From Ruminococcus sp. (lineage in GTDB: Bacteria > Bacillota > Clostridia > Oscillospirales > Ruminococcaceae): a stretch of 12,136 nucleotides of DNA. Numbering within the stretch: position 1 is the first letter of the stretch; the number at the start of each line of letters is the position of its first letter. This document shows positions 6,605 to 12,136 of this stretch, piece after piece. Both the position numbers and the translations under genes were made by a program. The stretch is from assembly GCA_031262625.1 (NCBI GenBank), contig JAISHJ010000016.1, positions 1 to 12,136 on the forward strand, given 5' to 3'. A model generated the notes under the pieces. It was given only the letters and a program-made list of their open reading frames with translations, did no database searches and had not been told where the DNA came from.

Positions 6605-7307
6605 ATTTTTCTTACAGACACCGCCGGCAGGCGACGTTATAACGGTCTCCGGCGCGGATGCCAAACATATAGGTCTGTCACTCCGAATGAAAACAGGAGA
6701 AAAAATCGTCTTTACCCGCGAGGGGAAGGACTATTTTTGCGAAATAGAAGAAATTACACCAAACGACGTGACCGCGCATATTATAAGCATAGAAGACGTT
6801 AAGAGCGAACCGAAGCTGAAACTTACCATTTTCCAAGCGTTGCCGAAATCAGATAAGATGGAGACTATTATCGAGAAATGCACGGAACTCGGCGCTTTTT
6901 CATTCGTTCCGTTTATTTCTTCACGCTGTGTAGCTATTCCGAAGGATTTCAGAGCGAAGGTGCAAAGGTGGCAAAAAATCGCCGAGTCCGCCGCAAAGCA
7001 GTCGGGACGCGGAATTGTCCCGGAAGTTTCGGAAATTTTGTCGTTTTCCGATATGATTAACAGGATTAAAGTTTTCGATAAAGTGTACTTCTGCAACGAA
7101 AACGGCGGCGAGAGGATAACCCTTCCGGAAAATATAAAAACTTGTGCTGTTATCGTAGGAGCAGAGGGCGGCTTTGCGCTTTCGGAAGCGGAAGCTATCG
7201 TAAAAGCCGGTGCGCGGGGCTTTACGCTCGGCGCAAGAATTCTTCGCTGTGAGACTGCGCCGATAACCGCGGCTTCGATAATAATGTATTTAGCAGGAGA
7301 AATATAA
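6597..7307 (+). CDS. rsmE: 16S rRNA (uracil1498-N3)-methyltransferase
   Basis: RsmE methylates N3 of U1498 in helix 44 of 16S rRNA using S-adenosylmethionine. The 236-residue protein has the family layout: an N-terminal PUA-like domain (about 1-70, starting MYRFFL, with HIGLSLRMKTGE), then a SPOUT methyltransferase domain with the deep trefoil knot. Diagnostic motifs are QALPKSDKMETIIEKCTELG (80-99), RWQKIAESAAKQSGRG (124-139), VGAEGGFALSEAEA (187-200, SAM-binding loop) and LGARILRCETAPITAA (211-226, knot and catalytic region). Length is normal. The start ATG overlaps the malic enzyme stop by 8 nt, with little Shine-Dalgarno signal, so translation is probably coupled. The pairing with malic enzyme has no evident functional meaning. 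Confidence 0.95.
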   Translation: MYRFFLQTPPAGDVITVSGADAKHIGLSLRMKTGEKIVFTREGKDYFCEIEEITPNDVTAHIISIEDVKSEPKLKLTIFQALPKSDKMETIIEKCTELGAFSFVPFISSRCVAIPKDFRAKVQRWQKIAESAAKQSGRGIVPEVSEILSFSDMINRIKVFDKVYFCNENGGERITLPENIKTCAVIVGAEGGFALSEAEAIVKAGARGFTLGARILRCETAPITAASIIMYLAGEI

Positions 7308-7336
7308 ATTTACACAATTTTTTCAGACAAAAACTA

Positions 7337-7365
7337 TTGATTATTTACATTCCATATGGTATACT
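7337..7365 (+). promoter_or_regulatory. promoter of the small acidic membrane protein gene
   Basis: TTGATT (7337-7342), a 17 bp spacer and TATACT (7360-7365) form a good promoter. The predicted leader of about 45 nt ends in a strong GGAGGA (7405-7410) ribosome binding site, 6 nt before the ATG. Confidence 0.7.
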
Positions 7366-7416
7366 AATAATAGAAAAAACTAAGCAGAGATTTAACCATT
7401 TCTTGGAGGACTATTC

Positions 7417-7653
7417 ATGAAAGCATTTGGGCTTGCGTTTTTAGCAGTAGCATCTGCTGCTGTAGGTGCAGCAATCGCTTCCTACGCAATTAAAAAGCAG
7501 AACGACATTGACCTTTACGATTTTGAATTCGACGAGGACGACGATTTTTCCGACGACGACTTTTTATCGGAAGAAATTACCGTAAGTTCCGCCGATGATA
7601 ATATTAACGACCTTTCAAAAATCGACGGCGAACTCCCCGACGAAGAAGCGTAG
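7417..7653 (+). CDS. small membrane-anchored acidic protein, function unknown
   Basis: The 78-residue protein begins with a single hydrophobic Ala/Val-rich helix (about residues 4-25, MKAFGLAFLAVASAAVGAAI), followed by a short basic KK at 27-28 and then a very acidic tail. Residues 30-57 hold runs of Asp and Glu such as FDEDDDFSDDDF, and the C-terminus is PDEEA. By the positive-inside rule the KK suggests the acidic tail stays in the cytoplasm, with the helix as an uncleaved anchor; a cleaved signal peptide is less likely because no good cleavage site follows. I do not recognise a named family. The strong promoter and ribosome binding site argue that it is a real, well-expressed gene. Possible roles are a charge-based scaffold or a cation-binding or membrane-tethered partner; none is shown by the sequence. 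Confidence 0.75.
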   Translation: MKAFGLAFLAVASAAVGAAIASYAIKKQNDIDLYDFEFDEDDDFSDDDFLSEEITVSSADDNINDLSKIDGELPDEEA

Positions 7654-7749
7654 GAATTAAGCTTCCCATTTCCGGCTGCAACAGCGGTCTTTTAAGGTGC
7701 GGAATTTTATCTGCCCGCCAATTTTAACATATTTTTAACTTTTTTTATA

Positions 7750-7778
7750 TTGACATTAAAGCGATTCTGTGCTATAAT
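7750..7778 (+). promoter_or_regulatory. consensus promoter of the tRNA-Leu gene
   Basis: A perfect TTGACA (7750-7755), a 17 bp spacer and a perfect TATAAT (7773-7778) lie just before the tRNA. The tRNA 5' end is 18 nt after the -10 box, so the 5' leader is only about 10 nt. This is the strongest promoter in the window. Confidence 0.9.
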
Positions 7779-7795
7779 TGTATTATTCTTCATTC

Positions 7796-7879
7796 GCGGA
7801 TATGGCGGAATCGGCAGACGCGTTAGATTCAGGTTCTAATCGGAGTAATCCGGTGGAGGTTCAAGTCCTCTTATCCGCA
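7796..7879 (+). tRNA. tRNA-Leu (anticodon CAG)
   Basis: The acceptor arms GCGGATA (7796-7802) and TATCCGC (7872-7878) pair perfectly, with discriminator A at 7879. The D stem is GCG/CGC. The anticodon stem TTAGA/TCTAA (7823-7827, 7835-7839) encloses loop TTCAGGT with anticodon CAG at 7830-7832. A long variable arm (GGA/TCC pairing) identifies a class II tRNA, and the T loop is TTCAAGT. CCA is not encoded, so the 3' end must be added after processing. It decodes CUG. Confidence 0.95.
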
Positions 7880-7954
7880 GAGTTTGGCAGGAGTGGCTCA
7901 TCAAGGTTCATTCCGAGCGCGGCATCGTTGCACAGCGCAAAACTAAAGCTATTT

Positions 7955-7998
7955 AAAATTCTCTTACTGTAAATGGTAAGAGAATTTTTATTTTTTCA
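7955..7998 (+). terminator. intrinsic terminator of the tRNA-Leu transcript
   Basis: A perfect 13-bp stem, AAAATTCTCTTAC (7955-7967) with GTAAGAGAATTTT (7976-7988), and an 8-nt loop are followed by a run of T's to 7996. It ends the tRNA transcript after a trailer of about 75 nt and isolates it from the Na/Pi transporter gene. Confidence 0.9.
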
Positions 7999-8038
7999 GA
8001 AAAATTCTTAATTTGTTAACCTATTTTAGTTTGAAATG

Positions 8039-8047
8039 TGTTATAGT
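8039..8047 (+). promoter_or_regulatory. probable extended -10 promoter of the Na/Pi cotransporter gene
   Basis: TATAGT (8042-8047) is preceded by TGT (8039-8041), giving an extended -10. No good -35 lies at 17-18 bp (acctat or aaccta). It fits transcription starting near 8054 and a leader of about 60 nt before ATG 8116. Confidence 0.45.
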
Positions 8048-8080
8048 GAATTTGTATAAGGAAAAAAGTTTGAAAAAACA

Positions 8081-8101
8081 GGTCTGTCGAAGGAACGGAC
8101 C
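8081..8101 (+). other. 5' leader hairpin immediately before the ribosome binding site
   Basis: GGTCTGT (8081-8087) and ACGGACC (8095-8101) form a 7-bp stem with one G-U pair and a 7-nt loop, CGAAGGA. The next base begins the GGGAG ribosome binding site (8102-8106) of the Na/Pi cotransporter. It could stabilise the mRNA 5' end or tune translation; no known riboswitch fits. Confidence 0.5.
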
Positions 8102-8115
8102 GGGAGATGTATTAA

Positions 8116-9900
8116 ATGGATGGATTTGATTTATTCTTAACAATTCTTACCGCGTTAGGAGGGTTAGCCCTCTTTATCTACGGCATGAACCTCATGGGTG
8201 AGGGCTTGGAGAAAGCCTCCGGCTCGCGGCTTGAGAAGGTTCTCGATAAAATGACTTCAAACGCTTTTGTGGGGGTATTCCTCGGCGCGGCGGTTACGGC
8301 GATTATTCAGAGTTCCTCCGCTACTACTGTAATCGTCGTCGGGCTTGTTAACGCAGGTATGCTAAAACTCCGCTCCGCAATCGGCGTAATTATGGGCGCA
8401 AATATAGGTACCACCGTCACAGGGCAGATTTTACGCCTTGCGGAACTCGACACCTCCGGAAGTGCTTCAAAAGTAATGGAACTTTTGCAGCTTAAGAGTT
8501 TAATACCGATAATCTGTCTTGTCGGGCTTATAATAGTAATGCTGTCAAAAAAACTCACAGGGAAAAATATCGGGCAGATATTCTTAGGGCTCGGTATCCT
8601 CTTTACCGGAATGAGCGCCATGACGGCGGCGGTAAAGCCCCTTGCGGAACTTCCCGCTTTCGGAGAAGCCTTCGCGGCAATGAGCAATCCTGTCCTCGGC
8701 GTGCTTGTCGGCGCAGGAGTTACCGCTATAATTCAGAGTTCCTCCGCTTCTGTCGGTATATTACAGGCAATGTCAACGTCCGGGCTTATAACCTTTTCCT
8801 CGGCGTTCCCGATAATTATGGGGCAGAATATCGGTACTACTATTACTTCAATCCTTTCGGCAATAGGCACGACTACCAACGCAAAGCGCGCCGCCGCTGT
8901 CCACCTTATGTTTAACTTAATCGGTACTGTAATTTTCCTCGTGGGGATTTATCTTATCCAAAGTCTTATAGGCTTCCCGTTCTGGAACGACCCGATAGAC
9001 ATGGGCGGAATCGCTAACTTCCACACTATTTTCAATGTAACCTGTACGCTTATATTCATTCCGTTTATTAAAGGCTTTGAGAAGCTTGCTACTATAGTTA
9101 TCCGCGACAAAAAGAACAAGACTCCCGTGGAGCAGTTTACTCTCACACTTGACGAACGCCTTCTTAAGTCGCCGTCCTTAGCTATAGCACAGGCTATGCA
9201 CACCCTCATGTCTATGGGCAATCTTGCTAAATATAATTTTGATGCGGCGAAGGAACAGCTTCTCTCCTACACCGAAGAAAGAGCGCAGATAATAAAGCAG
9301 AACGACGAGTCAATCGACCGCATGGAGGACGGCTTAAACTCCTACCTTGTGAAGATTGTCGAATGTGAACTGACGGAATTTGAGAATCGCAGAGTAACTA
9401 TGCTGATGTATCTTACGACGGAGTTTTCGCGAATCGGCGCATACTCTATAAATTTATCGGAGAATTCGGAGACACTTCACGCCGACGGCTTGGCGTTTTC
9501 CGACAGCGCAAAGCATGAAATGGAGGTTATCTTCGCGGCGGTTGACGATATTATTAATACTTCAATTGAAGCGACAGGGAACACCGATACTAACCTTGCG
9601 TATAAAATCGAACCGCTTGAAGAAACGGTTGACGCGCTTAACGACACCCTCAAATCCCGCCATATCGACCGCCTTAAAAACGGCGAATGTGCGGTTGAAA
9701 GCGGGGTAGTGTTCCTCGATATGCTCGTTAACCTTGAGCGGATAGCCGACCACTGCTCCAACATTGCTGTCTACGTTATGGGCAGTACCCGCGAACACGA
9801 ACACATCAGCCGTCACGAATACATCGAAAACCTCCACAGCAAAACGCCGCTTGAATACAAGGCTTTGCTTGAGGACTACGGCAAAAAATACGTTTTATAA
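8116..9900 (+). CDS. Na+/phosphate cotransporter family protein with C-terminal PhoU-like domain
   Basis: The 594-residue membrane protein should couple Na+ to phosphate movement across the cytoplasmic membrane. Two inverted-topology repeats each carry the family signature: GAAVTAIIQSSSAT at 58-70 with GANIGTT at 94-100, and GAGVTAIIQSSSAS at 200-212 with GQNIGTT at 236-242. Hydrophobic segments run from about 8 to 325. The remainder (about 345-560) is a cytoplasmic helical PhoU-like domain, ending in NLERIADHCSNIAVYV (539-554), whose E and D residues match the PhoU metal-binding pattern. The length is normal for this NptA/PhoU fusion group. The ATG start has GGGAG 9 nt upstream. A leader hairpin precedes it, and the GH13 gene follows after 37 nt, so the two may be cotranscribed. 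Direction and substrate are inferred from the family; some members handle other anions. Confidence 0.9.
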   Translation: MDGFDLFLTILTALGGLALFIYGMNLMGEGLEKASGSRLEKVLDKMTSNAFVGVFLGAAVTAIIQSSSATTVIVVGLVNAGMLKLRSAIGVIMGANIGTTVTGQILRLAELDTSGSASKVMELLQLKSLIPIICLVGLIIVMLSKKLTGKNIGQIFLGLGILFTGMSAMTAAVKPLAELPAFGEAFAAMSNPVLGVLVGAGVTAIIQSSSASVGILQAMSTSGLITFSSAFPIIMGQNIGTTITSILSAIGTTTNAKRAAAVHLMFNLIGTVIFLVGIYLIQSLIGFPFWNDPIDMGGIANFHTIFNVTCTLIFIPFIKGFEKLATIVIRDKKNKTPVEQFTLTLDERLLKSPSLAIAQAMHTLMSMGNLAKYNFDAAKEQLLSYTEERAQIIKQNDESIDRMEDGLNSYLVKIVECELTEFENRRVTMLMYLTTEFSRIGAYSINLSENSETLHADGLAFSDSAKHEMEVIFAAVDDIINTSIEATGNTDTNLAYKIEPLEETVDALNDTLKSRHIDRLKNGECAVESGVVFLDMLVNLERIADHCSNIAVYVMGSTREHEHISRHEYIENLHSKTPLEYKALLEDYGKKYVL

Positions 9901-9937
9901 AAAATCTCCGCCTTTTTTAAGAAAGCAGGAATAACAT

Positions 9938-11680
9938 ATGTCAAACTGGATCGAGAAAGCGAACATTTACCACATCTACGCACTGAATTTTTGCGGAGCA
10001 GAGAAGTTCCGTAAAGACTTTGACGAGACGAAGAAGGTTACCGGCGGTAAAATACTGAAAGTTCTTTCGTGGATTCCGCATATAGTCAAGACCGGCTTTA
10101 ATGCCGTGCTTTTCTCGCCGGTTTTCGAGTCAACCGAACACGGCTACGACACCGCCGACTATTTTAAGATAGATTCACGCCTCGGAACTAATGAAGAATT
10201 CGCTTTAGTCTGCAAAGAACTTCATAAAAACGGTATCCGCGTAATCTTAGATGGCGTATTTAACCATGTCGGGCGTGACTTTTGGGCATTCCGCGACCTT
10301 CTCGAAAAAGGGGAGAAGAGCGAATACAAAGACTACTTTGCGGGAGTGAATTTCGGTAATCGCAGTCCTTTCGGTGACAACTTCTCCTACGAAGGCTGGA
10401 GCGGACATTTTAATCTTGTTAAACTTAATCTTTACAACGAAAGAGTAGTAAACCACATCTTCAACGCCGTTAAAATGTGGTACAAAGACTGGGGAATTGA
10501 CGGCATACGCTTTGATGCCGCCGACTGCCTTACAGATGATTTTATAAAGCGTTTCCATAATTTCGCCAAGGGGACTCTCCGCGAAGATTTCTGGCTCATG
10601 GGCGAAATTATCCACGGGAACTATGCGCGGTGGGCGAACCCCGAGATGTTCGATTCGGTTACTAACTATCAGTGCCACAAAGGAATATATTCCTCTCACA
10701 ACGACAAAAACTACTTTGAAATTTCCTCCTCTTTCGACCAGCAGAAGAACCAATACAAAAACTTGTATCTGTATAATTTCGTGGACAACCACGACGTTCC
10801 GCGTATAGCTACAAAAATAACTAACAAGGCGCATCTTCCCTGCGTATACACTATGCTCTATACTATGTACGGCGTTCCGGCGGTCTATTACGGCTCGGAA
10901 TTCGGCATTGAGGGCAACAAGGGTCAGGGCGCAGATGCAGACCTTCCGCTTCGCCCGAATCTTAATTTAGACAACATCCCCGGGCGCGACGACAAGCTCT
11001 TAGCGCATATAACAAAGCTCGGCGAAATCCGCCGCAGTGTAGATATTCTCCAAACCGGCTTCTACGAAAAAGTGTACCTAAACAACAAAACTTTCGTCTA
11101 CAAGCGCGAGTTACAGGGCAAAGTCTGCTATATAGCCTTTAATATTGAGGACAGTCCTTATACATTCGGTATAAAAAGCACTACCGAATACTGGCTCGAC
11201 TGCATAACAGGACGCCGCTTCAAAGGCTCCGAAGGCAACGTCAACATAGAACTCCCCCCCAACACCTCCGGAATCTACCTCGAAGAACACAACTACCGCG
11301 CTTCCTTCGGCGACCGCCCCCACACCGAAGATATTTTCCCCATACCCGAAAAAACCTCCAAAGAAATTGAAATCGAAGTTGCTCCCAACCCCGTAAAAGA
11401 AATCCAAAACCCTACAGCAAAAACTCCCCCGGTCTCCGACATAATCCCCCTCGGCGTAAAAAATAACCGCAAATTAGTGGTAGGTGCAACCTATCACCAC
11501 TTCAAAGGCGGCGACTACAAAGTATTATTACTCGCCAAAGACCACGAAGACGCTTCCCCCCAAGTAGTCTATATGTCCCTCTCAGGCTCCGGCGACACGT
11601 GGGTCCGCCCCCTCAATAACTTCCTTGAAGAAGTAAACGACCACGGTAATATTAAGGAACGCTTTACCCTCGTATCTTAG
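9938..11680 (+). CDS. cytosolic alpha-amylase-family (GH13) glycoside hydrolase fused to a C-terminal DUF1653 domain
   Basis: The 580-residue enzyme lacks a signal peptide, so it should act on internalised maltodextrins, in the manner of cyclomaltodextrinase, neopullulanase or maltodextrin glucosidase. The (beta/alpha)8 barrel (about 1-380) holds DGVFNH (105-110), the nucleophile D193 in GIRFDAAD, acid/base E223 in LMGEI, and transition-state stabiliser D286 in FVDNHD, so it looks catalytically complete. A beta domain (about 385-450) follows, then a Glu/Pro-rich linker (about 455-508). Residues 511-580 match DUF1653: VVGATYHHFKGGDYKVLLLA, VVYMSL, WVRPLNNFLEEV. That small domain usually occurs alone and its function is unknown. 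AGGA lies upstream of the ATG with a spacing of about 8 nt. From about residue 440 onward the codons become strongly C-ending and Pro is almost always CCC, unlike the first two-thirds. Confidence 0.88.
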   Translation: MSNWIEKANIYHIYALNFCGAEKFRKDFDETKKVTGGKILKVLSWIPHIVKTGFNAVLFSPVFESTEHGYDTADYFKIDSRLGTNEEFALVCKELHKNGIRVILDGVFNHVGRDFWAFRDLLEKGEKSEYKDYFAGVNFGNRSPFGDNFSYEGWSGHFNLVKLNLYNERVVNHIFNAVKMWYKDWGIDGIRFDAADCLTDDFIKRFHNFAKGTLREDFWLMGEIIHGNYARWANPEMFDSVTNYQCHKGIYSSHNDKNYFEISSSFDQQKNQYKNLYLYNFVDNHDVPRIATKITNKAHLPCVYTMLYTMYGVPAVYYGSEFGIEGNKGQGADADLPLRPNLNLDNIPGRDDKLLAHITKLGEIRRSVDILQTGFYEKVYLNNKTFVYKRELQGKVCYIAFNIEDSPYTFGIKSTTEYWLDCITGRRFKGSEGNVNIELPPNTSGIYLEEHNYRASFGDRPHTEDIFPIPEKTSKEIEIEVAPNPVKEIQNPTAKTPPVSDIIPLGVKNNRKLVVGATYHHFKGGDYKVLLLAKDHEDASPQVVYMSLSGSGDTWVRPLNNFLEEVNDHGNIKERFTLVS

Positions 11681-11681
11681 T

Positions 11682-11704
11682 GGTACTGGGTACGGGGTAC
11701 GGGG
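11682..11704 (+). repeat. short tandem GGGTAC-like repeat after the GH13 gene
   Basis: GGTACT, GGGTAC, GGGGTAC and GGGG follow each other with a period of 6-7 bases, starting 2 nt after the GH13 stop codon. The tract may mark the edge of the adjoining repetitive element. No gene lies here. Confidence 0.55.
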
Positions 11705-11738
11705 ATGATACGTTGGGGGAGGAGGGGAGGAGTGACCA

Positions 11739-11757
11739 GTGTGGCGCTGCGCCACAC
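11739..11757. repeat. perfect 19-nt palindrome, left copy
   Basis: GTGTGGCGC, a central T, then GCGCCACAC. It can form a very stable 9-bp (or 8-bp with a 3-nt loop) hairpin in either strand. It is flanked by GGGGGAGGAGGGGAGG (11715-11730) on the left and CCCCCTCCCCTCCCCC (11757-11772) on the right, so an imperfect hairpin could extend to about 30 bp. No T-run follows, so it is not a standard intrinsic terminator. Confidence 0.8.
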
Positions 11758-12101
11758 CCCCTCCCCTCCCCCAAACCCCCACCTCCCCCGGACTTTAAAC
11801 TTTTTTCTTGGCGCTTGCTTTCACCTTTTTCGTTTCGCTTACGCAAAAACTTTGCTTTTTGCTCGTCTTTCTCGTTTTGCGTTAGCAATTAAAAAGCGAA
11901 AATTTACTTACGTAGCGGCAGTTAACTTTAGCGTAGCGAATCGCAAAGCGGCTAAAATATGGTGGCAACTGTATTCCACAAAGCGTAAGAGTAAGACTAA
12001 AGAGCAAGCGCAAGACTAAGCGGACAAGCGTTAAACCTTATCGCTCGTTACACAGTCGGGAAGGGGGAGAGGGGTGGGTGGGGAGTGCAGAGGGGAGGGT
12101 A

Positions 12102-12120
12102 GTGTGGCGCAGCGCCACAC
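12102..12120. repeat. perfect 19-nt palindrome, right copy
   Basis: GTGTGGCGC, a central A, then GCGCCACAC: the reverse complement of the left copy. It is preceded by AGGGGAGGG (12091-12099) and followed by TGGGGAGGGGG (12121-12131). The element may extend past the right edge of the window. Confidence 0.8.
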
Positions 12121-12136
12121 TGGGGAGGGGGAAACC

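Larger units (their letters stand above)
11736..12123. repeat. MITE- or REP/BIME-like element bounded by inverted palindromic 22-nt repeats
   Basis: A 22-nt sequence at 11736-11757 (CCA followed by the palindrome GTGTGGCGCTGCGCCACAC) recurs as its exact reverse complement at 12102-12123. Because the centre base is T in one copy and A in the other, the orientation is truly inverted. Inside each copy lies a C- or G-rich tract: 11757-11789 on the left (G-rich on the minus strand) and 12058-12099 on the right (G-rich on the plus strand). Each has four or more runs of at least three G's with short loops. The roughly 265-nt core (11793-12057) is rich in short motifs such as GCGCTTGCT, GCTTACGC and GCGTTAGC, some in both orientations. 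It holds no convincing gene: the frames crossing it lack plausible ribosome binding sites, and their residue content simply reflects the repeats. No transposase is present, so any mobility would be in trans. Confidence 0.6.

Noticed and set aside
7668..7700. Possible intrinsic terminator after the small acidic protein (GCTG-caa-CAGC followed by GGTCTTTT)
   Set aside because: The stem is only 4 bp with a short, broken T-run; too weak to call.
7778..7972. A 64-codon open frame across the tRNA-Leu locus
   Set aside because: It reads straight through the tRNA, promoter -10 end and trailer, and has no ribosome binding site. Such frames over leucine tRNAs are a common false call.
8048..8115. A riboswitch in the leader of the phosphate transporter
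   Set aside because: The leader is about 60 nt with one small hairpin; no conserved core of a known riboswitch class is visible.
9477..9837. Overlapping open frames on both strands within the PhoU-like domain of the phosphate transporter
   Set aside because: The transporter frame matches the PhoU pattern continuously here; the others are shadows.
10247..10834. A 195-codon open frame on the minus strand inside the GH13 gene
   Set aside because: The plus-strand frame contains the intact catalytic motifs of a GH13 enzyme across this interval. The antisense frame has no family resemblance or start signals.
11739..11757. Palindrome considered as the transcription terminator of the GH13 gene
   Set aside because: The stem is followed by C-rich sequence and not a T-run on the plus strand, and the minus-strand side is also not T-rich. 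It may still slow polymerase but is not a standard intrinsic terminator.
11582..12019. Several open frames on both strands through the terminal repeat region (Gly/Pro-rich or Lys/Arg-rich)
   Set aside because: Their content is a by-product of the C/G-rich tracts and GCG/AAA-rich core. None has a ribosome binding site or recognisable domain, and they overlap one another.
11682..12136. CRISPR-like array because of repeated motifs
   Set aside because: Only two palindrome copies occur, inverted and about 360 bp apart; there are no regularly spaced direct repeats or cas genes.

Overview
The window looks like chromosomal DNA from an anaerobic Bacillota, most likely class Clostridia (Oscillospirales/Ruminococcaceae-like). 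The evidence is moderate-to-low GC, GGAGG-type ribosome binding sites, several TTGACA/TATAAT-type promoters with 17-18 bp spacers, and gene families typical of clostridial gut genomes (a DUF6062 protein, an OGG-like glycosylase, a Na/Pi cotransporter with a PhoU tail, a cytosolic GH13 enzyme). The lineage is inferred from gene content and style; no rRNA is present.

Layout. Positions 1-2445 hold a leftward four-gene operon with a good promoter at 2477-2505: a metallophosphoesterase, an 8-oxoguanine-type DNA glycosylase (4-nt overlap), a DUF6062 protein (8-nt overlap), and the 5' part of speD (S-adenosylmethionine decarboxylase), which runs off the left edge. Rightward genes follow: a 43-codon small ORF (2540-2671), a large lipoprotein (2747-4414), a PHP-domain phosphoesterase (4528-5376), an NAD-type malic enzyme (5462-6604) overlapping rsmE (6597-7307), a 78-residue membrane-anchored acidic protein (7417-7653), a tRNA-Leu(CAG) with a consensus promoter and an intrinsic terminator, a Na+/Pi cotransporter (8116-9900), and a GH13 alpha-amylase-family enzyme fused to a C-terminal DUF1653 domain (9938-11680).

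The last ~450 bases (11681-12136) are non-coding. They contain two copies of a 22-nt motif in inverted orientation, 388 bp apart end to end. Each copy contains a perfect 19-nt palindrome, and on the inner side of each lies a G-quadruplex-capable tract. This looks like a MITE- or REP/BIME-like intergenic element and is the most unusual feature here.

The genes are mostly housekeeping: polyamine synthesis, oxidised-base repair, C4/C3 carbon metabolism, rRNA modification, phosphate handling and intracellular maltodextrin breakdown. They do not obviously form one pathway, and I see no defence system, CRISPR array, prophage or complete insertion sequence. Less ordinary points are an exact twofold Cys/His repeat in the DUF6062 protein, altered metal-site residues in the metallophosphoesterase, a decayed tandem duplication of the 3' end of the PHP gene, palindromes at two promoters, and a marked codon-use shift in the last third of the GH13 gene.
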